Part shown: positions 21,600-33,602 of the stretch, in pieces | Numbering within the stretch: the stretch's first letter is position 1 | How the letters are laid out: every line of letters begins with the position of its first letter | NCBI GenBank assembly: GCA_023213315.1 | Contig: JAKCPI010001573.1 | Span: 1-64,000 of the forward strand | DNA: 64,000 bases | Source: Euborellia annulipes | Lineage: Eukaryota > Arthropoda > Insecta > Dermaptera > Anisolabididae | Direction of reading: 5' to 3' | Made by a program: the position numbers and the translations under genes | Notes under the pieces: generated by a model | Told to the model about the DNA's origin: nothing | The model's input: only the letters and a program-made list of their open reading frames with translations | Database searches by the model: none

Positions 21600-22580
21600 T
21601 TTTTTTTTTTTTACTATTTCAGCATTCTTGTCTTTTCCCTGTGCGTTTAGTATTTTTAAATCGAGTTCTATATATTTAAGCGTAATTTTTACAAACTCAC
21701 TTAGAAAATGCAAAAACTGTATCCTGAAGATGGATATCATTTCATTCCCGAAACTTCAACATTTTTATTTCCAGCCTTTTATTTTATTTTTTTTTTATTC
21801 TAAATTTAAACCTTAAAACACTCTATACAAAAATTAAAAAAATAAAATTGGTCGTTTGACCTTTTATTGTATTAATATCAAAAATAATATAATTTTCTAT
21901 TCAAATGTCGTAATTATTTATTTATTTTATAGTGTATAAAGGGCGTTTCAATTTCTCTCTTTTGTGTGGCATATGGGGCGTGAGTGAGTCAGATCACTTC
22001 GTTAGCCACCCTGCCCTCCCCCTCCTCATTCTCTTACGAAAACGACCCCCGGGGGGGCGTCAACATTTTTGCCCATTAAGTGCTATATGTCTTGTCTATC
22101 TCGCACTATCTCCTGTGTGTCTGTGTGTGTTGCACCGCCAACAACGACTACTGCACTGCAACAACCCACACACTCGTACCCTAAAAGAACTTGATTTGAA
22201 TAATTTCATCATATATTATATTATACTCGTATTTCACCCCTTAGAAGGCCCTTAAAATAGCCCCTCTCTCTTTTCCATTCCCTTTTTCTCTTTTTTTTTT
22301 CATGCTTTGATGACTCCGCCTAATTATTTCACTAATTGTTTTTATTTATTGAATTTTTTTTGGAAATGAATGTGTCATTGTTAAGTGAATCGATATCTTT
22401 AATAAATTTCTTAGGAAGTTGGAGATTTGAGAAAGTATTTATTCAAAGGATTGCCAATTGTCCTTTTTTTGTAAGGACAGTCCTTTTTCCCAAGGATCCA
22501 CTCTCGAGCACATCAGGCACTTGTGGCGCCGACTGTAATCAGTATGCCACATCATCGCATAGAGTTTAGAAAAAAATGTC
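21600..22580. other. Non-coding, partly GC-richer
   Basis: 22000-22170 is less AT-rich than average, with no dispersed repeat. It could be a regulatory segment of the COE intron, but the sequence alone does not show this. Confidence 0.4.
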
Positions 22581-22632
22581 AAATCTCCTTCCTTTCAAAA
22601 TTAAAAATTTCTGCGTTCTAATTTACTTAAAA

Positions 22633-22832
22633 TACGTTTCGGCAGTCAATCGTGGCCTTCCTCGGGACAAATATTTGTTAATTTGTCTTGAATTTAGTTT
22701 GACAGGCATGAATTAATTTAAATAAGTAATATGATTGACATGACCAGCAATAATGCCAATTATATTACTCATTTTATTCTTTTAAATCCAAAACGAATTA
22801 ACAAATGTAAGGTCGTGATTGACTGATACATT
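22633..22832. repeat. Small palindromic PLE-like element
   Basis: Inverted arms at about 22633-22740 and 22755-22832. The left arm starts ACGTTTCGG and contains the GAAAC/stem/GAGGA block on the minus strand. The right arm (AAGGTCGTGATTGACTGA) mirrors it with decay. Confidence 0.5.
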
Positions 22833-22959
22833 TTTCAAATTGAATTTTGACGATTATTTTAATAATAATTTTTATTTTACTGTCCATATTATTTGTTAGA
22901 CTTTAATAAGACATTGTTCGGTTGTTGTTTAACTGTTTTATTTTTCATTTTAGAGATTT

Positions 22960-23197
22960 GATTAATATATTTTTCGTAAAGCGAGTTAGAACCTGTTTTC
23001 CAATACTTTATCGGTCCAGCAGTTTTGGAGTCTATGCTTTATAAACAGACAGACAGACTTTGTTTTTTTATATAATAGTATAGATATAGATTATTATTAT
23101 AATTGTTTGAAACGAGTTGCGGCTTATGTTTAATAAAATGTGTCTAACAAGTGAGTCAGTTGAAGGGAAAACTGCCAAATGCGGGTGGCACAGCTAG
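22960..23197 (+). mobile_element. Possible Helitron 3' end or RTE-like tail
   Basis: ATCGGTCCAGCAGTTTTGGA, then ACAGACAGACAGAC, then GCGGGTGGCACAGCTAG before T. The last part is a Helitron-like end. The middle word also occurs in RTE LINE tails, so the origin is mixed. Confidence 0.4.
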
Positions 23198-23224
23198 TTT
23201 ATTTATTATAGATTTTTATATTTT

Positions 23225-23462
23225 CAAAGAATACGATTTTTTTTTTTAGCCCTTTTCGGCTATAGAGGCGATTTAGGTGTTATTTCTTTAGTCGTATAAT
23301 TTTTAATTACAAGTACCGATGGCTACCGGGGGGGGCGTTCCACACGCTGATTGCTCGGGGTCACCAATCCCGAACTTTCGCCGCGCTCGGCATCACTTAA
23401 CCGCAACGATTGTGCTGACTGTTGCTCTTCTCCGTTGCCAGGCCTCCCAATACGAAATTAAA
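23225..23462 (-). mobile_element. 5S rRNA-derived SINE-like element
   Basis: On the minus strand GCGGTTAAGTGATGCCGAGC, then GCGCGGCGAAAGTTCGGG and ATTGGTGACC line up in order with the 5S rRNA internal promoter region (AAGC..., GGATGGGTGACC). A specific body follows and ends in AAAAGGGCTAAAAAAA. The pattern matches SINE3-type elements. Confidence 0.65.
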
Positions 23463-23789
23463 AAAGAGTAAATTTTTTTTGATAATGAAAAAAATCAATA
23501 AATTAATATGCACTAGTGGATATATTGCTCTATATTAATATTTTTTTTTCCTATTATTACTTAATGTTGTTAGCGTAATTAACGCGCAATTGAGTTCAAT
23601 AAGTGTAATTGCTACGATAAGATCCCTCCGCGTTGATGATAACGAGACGGCAAGGCAATAGGATGACTAATTATTCACCTATCAAAAAAAAAAAAAAACC
23701 AACTCTTTTTCATACTAATCGTCTTAAAAGAAATTAAACAAGTCCTATTTTTTATTAAAAAAGAATAAAATTATAAATATTAATTAAGG

Positions 23790-24345
23790 ACCGAAGGTGT
23801 TACGCATGTTTTTCCCGATAAGATGGCGTAGTGTGTCATAAAAAGTATGCCCAAAAAATCAAGTAATTCAAAAATTTGCCAAGAGATGTCAGAATGGTAG
23901 CTAATAATATTTAATGAATTTGGTTGATTTTCATTGATCTTTTAACAATAAATACTTTATAAATGTTATTATATATTATGTATCTTTTATAAAATATAAA
24001 CATAGGCTAATACTATATCGGCTGTTAGACTAGCCTGCCATCTATTGCAAGAATGCTGAACTAATTTGACAGTTTATTTTTTAAATAAATCATCTAAGCT
24101 TATTTTAAAAATTTCTTAATTAATATGTGATTAATAATAACAATAAATTCATTTTTAAATTAAAAAAAAAATTAAAGATTATTTGGACAGATTGTTTTTT
24201 TTGTATTTGCTTGATAACAAAAAAATTAATTACGATAATTTTTTAATAAGTCATTAAAAAGATTATACCTCGATGTCCCAATAATCTCTTATGAATTTAA
24301 TTCATTAAAAAAAAAACGCATTGAAAAATTCCTTATAATAGTCTA
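23790..24345. repeat. Dispersed repeat, one of an inverted pair
   Basis: Closely matches the reverse complement of 41505-42062 (AAGATGGCGTAGTGTGTCAT, CTGCCATCTATTGCAAGAAT). Its end is cut by the composite hAT insertion at 24349. Confidence 0.75.
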
Positions 24346-24494
24346 GTTCAGCGTTTTCCAAACTGTGAGGCGCGCCTCCCTAGGGAGGCGCGGACTAGTC
24401 TAAGGGGAGGCGCGAATATTGGTCCCCAAGATCTATTTTCTAAATGCTAGTTTTGCTAGTTTTATAAATAAAATAATAATATTTAGAAGATTCT

Positions 24495-24624
24495 GGGCCA
24501 TTTGGATACCAAATGGCTTAAATAAAAATGCCTGGACCCCAATAGATACATTCGAGTATCGTTTAAAGTCGTTAAATGGCCTAATTTTAAATGGGAAAAA
24601 AGTGTGAGTGTTAAAAAAAAAAGA
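24495..24624 (+). mobile_element. SINE S1 3' half
   Basis: Central palindrome and tail only. Inside the composite hAT unit. Confidence 0.7.
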
Positions 24625-25254
24625 TTGGATTAGGGGTTGAAAAATTGAAAAAAATGTTTTTTAATTTATTTTAGCTAAATCGATGCCATTAAAAAGAAAA
24701 AATTCAAAAAATAGCGTTGATTATTATTTTGATTAGGGGGATGAAGGGTTGATTATTTAAGAAAGGTCTTGGAATATTCCAAATCACTTGTTGACGTTCT
24801 TTTCCATTAGAGAAGAAAAGATATTTTTTTACTTTTAATAAAAAGGGAATTGTTATTTTCATTTATTTTTATTCCTATACAAACAGAGAAAGACAAGTCT
24901 CTCTCAGTCGAGCGGGTGGCTAGGCGGCAGGCGCGCCTACTACTTGCTCTCTTTTTTTTAAGTTGTGTTTTAAGTGATTTAAAGTGAATAATTAATATAG
25001 TGTAACTCACCTGACCACTCCGTCAGCCAACACACCCTCTTGAGAGTCTTATTAAAGGTAATTATTATGCATTTTATCGTTGAAAAAAATGATAGAAACA
25101 AATATATAATTTGGCTTCGAAAAAGTATTCTTTTGAATATGAAATTAAATATTTTGTATTTCACAAAGGGTAGAGGGAGAATATAAGCTGTTGAAAGGGG
25201 GAGGGGGAGTGAAGGTGTCATTGAACAAAAATTAGTTTTTTATTTATTTATTTT

Positions 25255-25424
25255 TTTTTAAGCACTTTCTCATTCACACTCACACTCACACACACATTCA
25301 CACAGTGTTTTCGACAACTCAGGCCATATAAGACTTTATACGATAACCGTTTTTAATTAATAATATTCATATTGGGGGTCCAGGCATTCTTATTTAAGCC
25401 ATTTGGTATCCAAATCGGACCCGC
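25255..25424 (-). mobile_element. SINE S1 3' half
   Basis: Tail and body up to TCGGACCCGCGAC. Most of the tRNA-like head is lost. Confidence 0.7.
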
Positions 25425-26065
25425 GACGATCGGTATAGCATATATTTTTGTTAATCAAATTTCCTTAATATACTTTTACACAAGGGTGGATTAAGGGTTG
25501 AAAATTAAAATAAAATAAAAAAAAAAAAATTAAAATAATTATTTATAAATGTATTCAAATTATTTTGCGAGTAATTTCGCGGTGAAGGCTCGCATTTCCT
25601 TAAAGGGGGGGAGGTATGAAGGCATTAACAAGGGGGGTTAATGCCCCATCCCCTATAATGCATAAAGATATTAATGTTTTTTTAAATACTTTTACTAAAA
25701 AATAAGTGCATTCCGTTTGATTTAAAATTTATATTCAATATTTAGCAAATAGTATAGTAGGATAGAAACATTTTAATGTCATTCTAAAATTTCTTATTAC
25801 TGGGGCGGAATTAATTTTTGAAGATTTCGAAACTCTCATAAACAGATAATAATAACACGGGGTAACTTCGAATCGGGAACCCATTGAATCCCTTGCAGAA
25901 TATTGTAGGGATTTTTTTCATTAGGTAGAAAAGTAAGATATGATTAGTCCCCTTAGAATTTTACTAGGCTGAGTTTCCGCATCTTTTTATATATAGAACT
26001 AATCTCAATCAGTATTTGAATTTTTTATTTTCCCTTTATGTATAAGTTGATATACTTATATAGGC

Positions 26066-26283
26066 CTATAGAGAGAAAGTATTGGATTCATGTCAAAAAT
26101 TCGATGTCGAGATTTTGATGGATCTTCACGTTTTGAGGTCCCCTGAATCCAAAAGTGGTTTTCGCGACATGGTCTGTCTGTGTGTCTGTTTGGGTTCAAT
26201 TTAAAGCATGAAGGAACTGAGCTACGAGGTTGAAATTTTATATTTAAGTTAGGCACCCCCCTAAGGCGTGAAAATAAGATTTG
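26066..26283 (+). mobile_element. Family A 5' half
   Basis: Half of the 5' hairpin, the conserved blocks and a short GTCT run, ending after GGCGTGAAAATAAG. It lies inside the composite hAT unit. Confidence 0.65.
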
Positions 26284-26299
26284 AGAAAAATATTTCTCT

Positions 26300-26516
26300 T
26301 CAGGAATGAAAGTTAGAAAAAACGAAGCCAGAATTTTTCTTTAAAAATATATTTTAACAGCTGACGTTTCGGCTTTGTTCAAAGCCATCCTCGGAGCTGT
26401 TAGTGGTCATCCAAGAATGTATTTGACCAAGGCCGAAGAACGTAAGCTGTTAAAATATATTTTTAAAGAAAAAATTCTAGATTCGTTTTTTCTTACTTTC
26501 ATTCCTGATACAAATT
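26300..26516. repeat. Small palindromic PLE-like element with strong stem
   Basis: Arms at about 26304-26360 and 26450-26516 are inverted copies. Between them the minus strand reads GAGGAU, GGCUUU...AAAGCC (perfect stem), GAAAC GUC (26358-26395). It lies inside the composite hAT unit 24349-26756. Confidence 0.5.
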
Positions 26517-26764
26517 CCACCAGCCATAAAATACCCTTATACCAGCGTTTTCCAAACTGTGAGGCGCGCCTCCCTAGCAAGGGCGGATACAAGGGGGGGC
26601 GAGTAAAAGTGTAATTACCCCCCCCTCCCGAGATTTTATAAATTTATATTTTTTTTGTTTTGTATTATTTTATAAAATGGGGGTGGGGGGGGGGAGGCGT
26701 CATAAGATTAATTATTTTTAAGGGAGGCGTGGTAACATAAAGTTTGGAAACCACTGGTCTAGTT

Positions 26765-28190
26765 TATTTAAAAGTACGTTTAGACGTCGCTCCTGAACCC
26801 CCTTAAAGAATTTTAAGAAAATGATTCGCCAGGTCATTCGGAGTGAGATTCGATCAAAAAAAAAAAGAAAAGAAAAAAAAACTAATCAATTATTACGTGT
26901 ATGACTGTCACCCAAAGTTAAGGTCATAATCATCATAATTAACCAAGTCATATAATTTCTTTTCTCTTCTTTTTTTTTATTATTTCCTAACCGATAATGC
27001 ACATGTATAATTTTGTCTAATAATTATTAAACATGTCTATCTTCGCTCTTCATCTTAATTGCTACTTCTTCTTTTTTTTTGAAATGGTTATCATTAACTC
27101 TCTCCTTGGTTATTTATTTACTTTAATAAGAGAGTGTTTTTGATCAAAATCGAGGAATTCTTTATTATATTATCATCTTGATTAGAAAGGACTTAATTGA
27201 TAAAAAATAAAAATCGATAATAATTAGAATAATAAAAAAACGTCACTGAGTTAGTTTCTTCAGCTTATAAAAATATTATTTTTGTCCTAACACCGGATGA
27301 TTTAGTTTCATTCATGGGGAAATCTGTAAAATGAAATTCAGAATTTTTTCTTCTGAAAAAGCTTTGAAAAATAAAACTCAAAAAATTATTTATTTCCCAC
27401 AACCTGAACTCCATGCACTATGATTTAAACTATCACTACTTCAATTCATAGGCATATAAAAATGTCAATTTGTAGGACCGTGAATATAATTGTTGAAATT
27501 AGTGTAAATGTGTAAATAAAAATGTAAAATCCTAAACCCCTGGATGGGGAAGGGCGAATCATGTAATAAAATAAATATAATTGTAGAAATTTAAATTAAG
27601 GATCTTGGTTACTATTAATAGTTACAATTTTTAAAAATTTTTATCTTGTAATTAAACTTTTTATAGACTCTATGCTGGTAAGGTCTATAATATAACATTA
27701 GAAGCCTACTTACTATATATACTAGCATAATTCTAAGAAATAAATCTGTCAAGAAATTAAATAACACTATGTAATACAATTTTTGTTCCTGGCTTCTTAG
27801 TGTTATATTTCAATTGCTTATGTCTAAAGTAATGACTTTATTAAGCACAAACTTTACACAAAGAAAACTCTTTTTTTTTTGTGAAAATAGGTTTTTTCAT
27901 TTTCGTCATTATGATCAGGAAAAAAACAAAAATTGCACAAGGAATAGACAAACACAGTCGGAAACCCCTCTACAAGGTTAAGAAATGTGTAGATTTTCTA
28001 GATTTACGATTGTACCCCGATTTTCCAAATTTCATTGTCCCGGTCACAGAAGCAAAGTTTTTCTGGAATAAAAGCGATTTCCTTTCTGTTCTAGACCTAA
28101 CGGGTTACGAAAACACACTTTCAACCCAGGAACAGACCAAAAGTGAAAATTTGTTACATTGTGTTATTAAAATTATTATTTAATTTTTTA
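26765..28190. other. AT-rich, no recognised element
   Basis: A 100-residue plus frame (27881-28183) ends near a PLE-like block. Its protein resembles nothing I know. Confidence 0.4.
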
Positions 28191-28240
28191 ATCGTCGATA
28201 TTTCGGTGTCCAATTGGGACCTTCCTCAGGAGAGTAATCG
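28190..28240 (-). repeat. Solitary hammerhead-like PLE block
   Basis: The minus strand reads CUGAGGA, A, GGU...ACC, GAAAU AUCGAC. This is a decayed version of the GAAACGUC block. Confidence 0.35.
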
Positions 28241-28349
28241 TTAGTGATACAAGATACCCGGTATTATTTAAATACTTGTATATATTACATATTGCAACTA
28301 GACAATTTTAAATTTATTTTCTTATGTATAGGTCTAATGGTTTGCTTGT

Positions 28350-28793
28350 TAGTTTTTTTACTTTCTCTTACCTCTATATATATATATATAGAGAGAGAAA
28401 GTATTGGATTCATGTCAAAAATTTTTGACGGATATACACGTTTTGAGGTCCCCTGAATCCAAAAAAAGTGTTTCCGCGACATGGTCGCTGTCTGTGAACA
28501 AAATATCTCAAGAACGAAAAGAGCTAGGAGATTGAAATTTTATATTTAAGTTGGGCACCCCCATGGGACGTGACACGAAGCTTTTGAAAAAAAATTGGAC
28601 CAAAGAATACTAGTACTTTACTGGTGTACTTTTTCAGTTTTTTTCGATTTTTCTCAAAATTCGCTCCAACGATTTTGATTAAAATTCAAAAATTAATTAT
28701 TTTTTAGGTGCTCTTTAAAATGTATATTCTTATTTTGCAGACCACTTTACTCAGAACAAGCACAGCTGTGCGACCAGTCACACCAGATTTTTA
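28350..28793 (+). mobile_element. Family A compact copy with collapsed 3' hairpin
   Basis: 5' hairpin at 28359-28401. The body is shortened, and the 3' hairpin is reduced to ACAAGCACAGCTGTGCGACC plus the terminal CACACCAGATTTTT. It looks like an internal deletion at the hairpin base. Confidence 0.7.
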
Positions 28794-28794
28794 T

Positions 28795-29725
28795 TTTTAT
28801 AAAACGAATAGCCATTTTTTTTCGTTGGTGAGGATTTTAAATGACCGCCCCATTTGAATTATTCTCCTTTTTGTCGATTAAATCAAGCATCATCAGGTCC
28901 TTCTTTCCTCTCTCTCTCCTTTCGAGATCTAATCTCGTATTTCTTTCTAATGGACCACTTCATCAACATGAAGGGAATTGCTTGCTTGAAAATTTCCAAC
29001 TCTCAATTATTATTAGCTATGTATTTTCACGCTATTAAACACTTTCCCAACATAGCCTCAGATGCTAAAATGAGAGTGCAGAAACAAATCAAAAATTTAA
29101 ATGAATTCTATTATTAAATTATTTTTTCATACAATTTTTTTTTTTTTTTTCATTCTCCAATAACTAATCATTCATTGAAAAAAAAAAAACATTCAGAGAG
29201 TACAAAAAAAAAAGTTTCCCTCAATGTCAATATTTGCAAAAAATCATTTCAAACAAAAGAACAAAAAAAATAAAAAAAATATAATAAATTGATATCAAGG
29301 GCTTAAAAAAAATTGTATTATAATTGTCTATCAATTATCACTCACTCGATTAGGTCAAAAGAGAAGGGGGGGAGCTGGTGGATCTATTCAGTTATTAAAA
29401 ATTGACTCTTTTTTTATATTCATTGAAATAAAAAAAAAAAAAAAAAAACAATTCAATATACCTATCTGTATGTGTGCGTTTTTTTTTAAATATTAAATTT
29501 TAAAATAAATGAATGTAGTATTTATTTCTCTCAATATTTATTATGGAATGTTTATAGTCACACTTTAACCTGTATAATTTTTTTGGACTATTATATGAAG
29601 TTTCAAGAACCCCTTACACGGTCAATAATAATGGCATTACTTTATACAGAATGACATTAATAAGCATGTGATTCTGATAAAGTAATGTCATTATTAATGA
29701 CCATGTGCGAAGCCTTTCAAAGAAA
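28795..29725. other. AT-rich, long A/T tracts
   Basis: Includes GATAAAGTAATGTCATTATT near 29677-29697, which partly mirrors 29628-29653 (small hairpin). No gene was seen. Confidence 0.4.
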
Positions 29726-29726
29726 A

Positions 29727-30402
29727 ATTGAGTGGTCGCACAGCAGAGTTTTTTTTGTGTCGAAATATATCTAGTTTTCGCCGATATATTAGAATTCAAG
29801 ATGTAAAATTTATGAACATATTTATATTTTATTACCATGGCAACCATTTTTCCTATCTTTCCTCTGAAGTACAAGAGTAAAGCGGCTCTCGGGGCTTGGT
29901 GTAGGGGTTAGCGTGCTAACCTCGTATACCAAAAGTCGCGGGTTCGGGCCCGAGCAGTCCGATGATTTTATTTGGATACTAAATGGTTTAAATAAGAATG
30001 CCTGGACCCCCAATATGTATATTACGGGTATCTTAATAGTCTTATACGGCCTGAGTTGCCGAAAAGACTGTGTGAATGTGAATGAGAATAAAGTGTGAGT
30101 GTTTAAAAAAAATAAGAGTAAAGTGTACTTCAAACAATTTTGAGAGCAAAATGAGAATATTTTTGATTAGAAGCTTATTTTCACGCCCTAAGTGAGTGCC
30201 TAACCTAAATATAAAATTTCAACCTCCTAGCTCTTTTCGTTCTTGAAATATTTCGTTTACAGACAGACCATGTTGCGAAAACCACTTTTTTGGACTCAGG
30301 GGACCTCAAAACCATCAAACTCTCGACATCGAATTTTTGACACGAATTCAATACTTTCTCTCTCTATATATTAACATATATAGAGGTAGAAGAAAGTAAA
30401 AA
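29727..30402 (-). mobile_element. Family A copy carrying a SINE insertion
   Basis: Partial 3' hairpin at 29727-29750 and 5' hairpin at 30352-30400. A SINE (29883-30113) interrupts the body with the 10-bp duplication AAGAGTAAAG on both sides. Confidence 0.75.
29883..30113 (+). mobile_element. tRNA-derived SINE (family S1), full copy
   Basis: The tRNA-like head has an A-box TGGTGTAGGGGTTAGCG and a B-box GGGTTCGGGCCC. The body has a hairpin related to AAGCCATTTGG/CCAAATGGCTT, here decayed, then GCCTGGACCCC, GGCCTGAGTTGCCGAAAAG and TGTGTGAATGTGAATGAG, ending in an A-rich tail. The duplication AAGAGTAAAG flanks it (29873-29882, 30114-30123). The head does not form a functional tRNA, and transcription would be by polymerase III. 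Confidence 0.88.
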
Positions 30403-30549
30403 TTTGTAAGGAAAATAAAACAGGCGAATTACAATAAAAAGACATAAAAAGAAATGTCAGTGTTAGCTCGAGTAACTCGTGGTAGTCCCCTTTTACTCAT
30501 TTAAACAAATTTTTTCCAATTCTTATGAAATTTTCTCTATTCTCTATTG

Positions 30550-30551
<2 letters not shown>

Positions 30552-30580
<29 letters not shown>

Positions 30581-30822
30581 CACTTTTCTCATTCACAGTC
30601 ACACCACACATTCACACAGTCTTTTCGGCAACTTAGGCCATTTAAGACTTTTACGATATCCGTTATTGATTAATATACATATTTGAGGTCCACGCATTCT
30701 TATTTAAGCCTTTTGGTATCCAAATGGCTTAAACAAAATCATCGGACTGCCTGGGGTCCGAACCCGCGACTTTTGGTATACGAGGTTAGCACGCTAACCC
30801 CCTACACCAAGCCCCGAGGGCC
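30552..30822 (-). mobile_element. SINE S1, full copy
   Basis: Full length with a long T run (tail on minus). Flanked by TCTATTGTTTT at 30541-30551 and 30823-30833. Its B-box reads GGGTTCGGACCCC on the minus strand. Confidence 0.88.
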
Positions 30823-30964
30823 TCTATTGTTTTGGAATTGGTTTTCGGTCAAGTTATACACACATCAATCGTCTCGATGGTCGGCCTATTCATTATGGAT
30901 CTTTAATTATACTTTACAATAGAATCTTATATACCACCTGTTCGTCAGGTATATATTATTTTAT

Positions 30965-31195
30965 ATTTTGACGTGACAACGTATTACAAATCATGTGTCT
31001 ATAGTGGCAGGTTAGAGGGGCATGCACGAAAAAGTTTATCAGCTTGAATAACTCCTCTGTCTTAAGAGATATATAATAATTATGGAGATTATACGGGTAG
31101 AAAGAATAAGTTTTCAGCTAAAGATTTCACCATTTATTTTTTTCCTATCATTTTATTTTACCGCGCTGCGGTAAATTCTAATTTGAAAGTTTAAA
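30965..31195. repeat. Dispersed repeat with GC palindrome, inverted partner at 54.6 kb
   Basis: Inverse of about 54585-54770. Both have TGACGTGACAACGT at one end and the palindrome TTTACCGC...GCGGTAAA at the other. Confidence 0.7.
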
Positions 31196-31199
31196 CTCC

Positions 31200-31985
31200 T
31201 GTAGATTCCGAACGGCTAATCAGATCAGACTAAATGGGATGTCATTTGGCGCAGAAAGAAAACCCCTAATAGAATAAATAAAAAAAATCCCGAGCAATTA
31301 ACTCCAAAATTAGTTTTTTTTCTCAAAAAACCTCATTTTTTAGGCAAAAAAAATATCGAAAAATAGCCCTACTTGTGCAACGCATAGCTATTTAATGGCG
31401 ATATGGCATCGTCGTGTAGCAAGCACTTGTTCTTTCACATGTTTCAAAGTGAATTGGTAATAGTTTTTCCAAGAAGTATTTTCATTCATATATGAGAGCA
31501 TATGTTTGTTTTTTTCTTCTTTCAATTGCCATCGCAGAAATTACACGGCTGATGGCGATTCTATTAGAGCGATTTTTTTTCCCCTGAATGAATCGGCGCT
31601 GGTTGTTTGTTATATTCTTATACATGCATGAGATGGATGGTGTAAAGGGCACAGAGAGTGTGAAGGGAACATTAGCACCCACCGTGAAAAAAAAAAAAAC
31701 GAATTGATTAATAGGAAGGAAGGGACCCCTCAGAGCGCTTGTTAAAACAGCCCCTCTACGAATATAATAATAATATCTATAATAACCATTAAAATATTTT
31801 ATTCTTTTCGGTGAAAGTCGTTTATTTTTTTTTTTTTTTTAGGGGTAAATGACATAAACGTCTGCAGCCAACAAATAAAATTGAGCTAAAAGAATAAAAT
31901 GAGATTCTTTTTTCTGAGTTTAAAAATTTTAATGCTTATTTTACACCCCCTTAAGATTCGTTCATTAATTTAATTTAGATTGATA
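31200..31985. other. AT-rich, unassigned
   Basis: No exon or known repeat. Short frames only. Confidence 0.4.
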
Positions 31986-31990
31986 ATAAT

Positions 31991-32246
31991 TGGACCCTGT
32001 TACGCATTAGTGTGTCAAGTGCCAGTCCAACTACCGAGTTTTGAGAAAATCAACATTAAAGTTTTTTGTTTTCATTTGATTATATATCATTTTTTGTCAT
32101 TTGTGCAAGTAACATTAAATTTACATTTTTTTAGGACATATTTCATAAAAAATAATATTAATTATAGCATTTGAAACAATATTTCGTGCTTAACTTAATT
32201 TTTAATTTTTTTTGGCGCTTGACACACTAATGCATAACAGGGTCCA
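31991..32246. mobile_element. MITE with about 34-bp inverted ends
   Basis: TGGACCCTGTTACGCATTAG and the following bases are mirrored at 32211-32246. The interior is AT-rich. No clear target duplication was found. Confidence 0.7.
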
Positions 32247-32290
32247 GTTAGAGTCCGGATTTTAATGCAAATGCATGTTTGTATGGAAGT

Positions 32291-32558
32291 TTTTTTTTTT
32301 TTTTTTTAAATAAAAAACACTCACACTTTTTCCCATTCACATTCACACTCACACACAGATACAGACAGTCTTTTAGGCAACTCAGTCCATATAAGACTAT
32401 ATTCGACAATCGTTATTGAATATATTTGTGGTCCAGGCATTCTTATTTAAGCCATTTGGTATGTACCCTTAAATAAAATCATTTGACTGCGTGGAATCCG
32501 AACCCGCAACCCTTGGTATGCAAAGCCGCACTCTAACCCCTACACCAAGCCCGAGGGC
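32291..32558 (-). mobile_element. SINE S1 copy
   Basis: Full length. Imperfect flanks TGTATGGAAG/TGTATAGAAA. The central hairpin is partly lost. Confidence 0.8.
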
Positions 32559-32776
32559 TGTATAGAAATTGAATAGGCCTACGTTTATGAAACTTTGCAT
32601 TTATCAATTTCATGAGTATGATATTTTTATATTTTATATTTTGAAGAAATTCCACTCACAATGCATGTTTTGCCAAATTTTAACCAAAATAACCTCATTT
32701 TTAATAGGAGAATTAAATTCAAGTATGATACACAAGGTTTTTTGTTTCAATGATTTATATATTTAACATTAACACT

Positions 32777-32969
32777 TCCCGGGCAGTCCGATGATTTTAT
32801 TTAAGCCACATGGATACCAAATGGCTTAAATAGAAATGCCTGAACCCACAATATATACTGTATATTAATTACAACGGTTATCGTAAAAGTCTTAAATGGC
32901 CTGAGTAGCCGAAAAGACTGTGTGTATGTGTGAGTGTGAGTGTGAATGAGAAAAGTGAGAATGTTTTTT

Positions 32970-33010
<41 letters not shown>
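32777..33010 (+). mobile_element. SINE S1, 5'-truncated, with long A tail
   Basis: Starts at CGGGCAGTCCGATG, so the A-box is missing. The A tail exceeds 40 bases (32970-33010), suggesting a young copy. Confidence 0.8.
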
Positions 33011-33011
<1 letters not shown>

Positions 33012-33029
33012 ATTAACACTTTATACTCG

Positions 33030-33480
33030 GGTGGGCCAATAGTGCGTGGACGGAAGATTGTGGGCTTATTAACGGACATTTTTAAAATTTGTTGATCGTA
33101 CATAAATGGGGGCCTTTAGGGCTCACAAATTCAAAATATTTTTGTTCCAATTGCACCTCTATACAGGGTGTGGTCCATATCAAAGTCGTGTTTTTTAAAT
33201 TGAACGCCCTGTATATTATTGCATATTTGGATTCTACGGCCAATTTTAGTATGACTTTATGTCATGTAATGTGTTCCAAACTAAACCGTTTAGCCGCAAA
33301 TCGGGCTTTAGTGAAAAATCCGCTGTCTGGAAAAATTGAATATCTCGTGAACCATAAAACTTAGGGAACTGTTCTTTGTGAGGTTATTAACCATGAAATG
33401 TACTAATGAAGGCCAGATGGGAAACCCGGAATTATTCTTATGTTGGGAGATATGGCCATGCCAATTTGGAAAATTTCAAT
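33030..33480. other. Unidentified repeat-like block
   Basis: Less AT-rich than its surroundings. Contains ATACAGGGTGTGGTCCATAT and GAACGCCCTGTAT, an inverted pair typical of arthropod repeat ends. No coding similarity was recognised. Confidence 0.4.
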
Positions 33481-33602
33481 CCCACTCGGATAAATTCATT
33501 TTTTCAAAATGAAACATGCTACTTTTTTTTATGCCATGGGACGTGAAATTCAATTATCTTTCACAGCTGATATAAGGTTGTCTATATCTATCTTTGGTAG
33601 TT

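Larger units (their letters stand above)
24349..26756. mobile_element. Composite hAT unit, 2.4 kb
   Basis: The outer ends CAGCGTTTTCCAAACT (24349) and AGTTTGGAAACCACTG (ending 26756) are bounded by the exact duplication GTCTAGTT (24341-24348, 26757-26764). A second left end (CAGCGTTTTCC at 26543) lies inside. The interior holds SINE, family A, PLE palindrome and family B fragments, so either many elements entered later or a block between two MITE ends moved together. Confidence 0.75.

Noticed and set aside
27881..28183. 100-residue plus frame as a gene
   Set aside because: No family resemblance, and its composition matches the surrounding AT-rich DNA.
29896..29960. Functional tRNA gene
   Set aside because: A- and B-boxes are present, but no acceptor stem closes, and the SINE body and flanking duplication follow.
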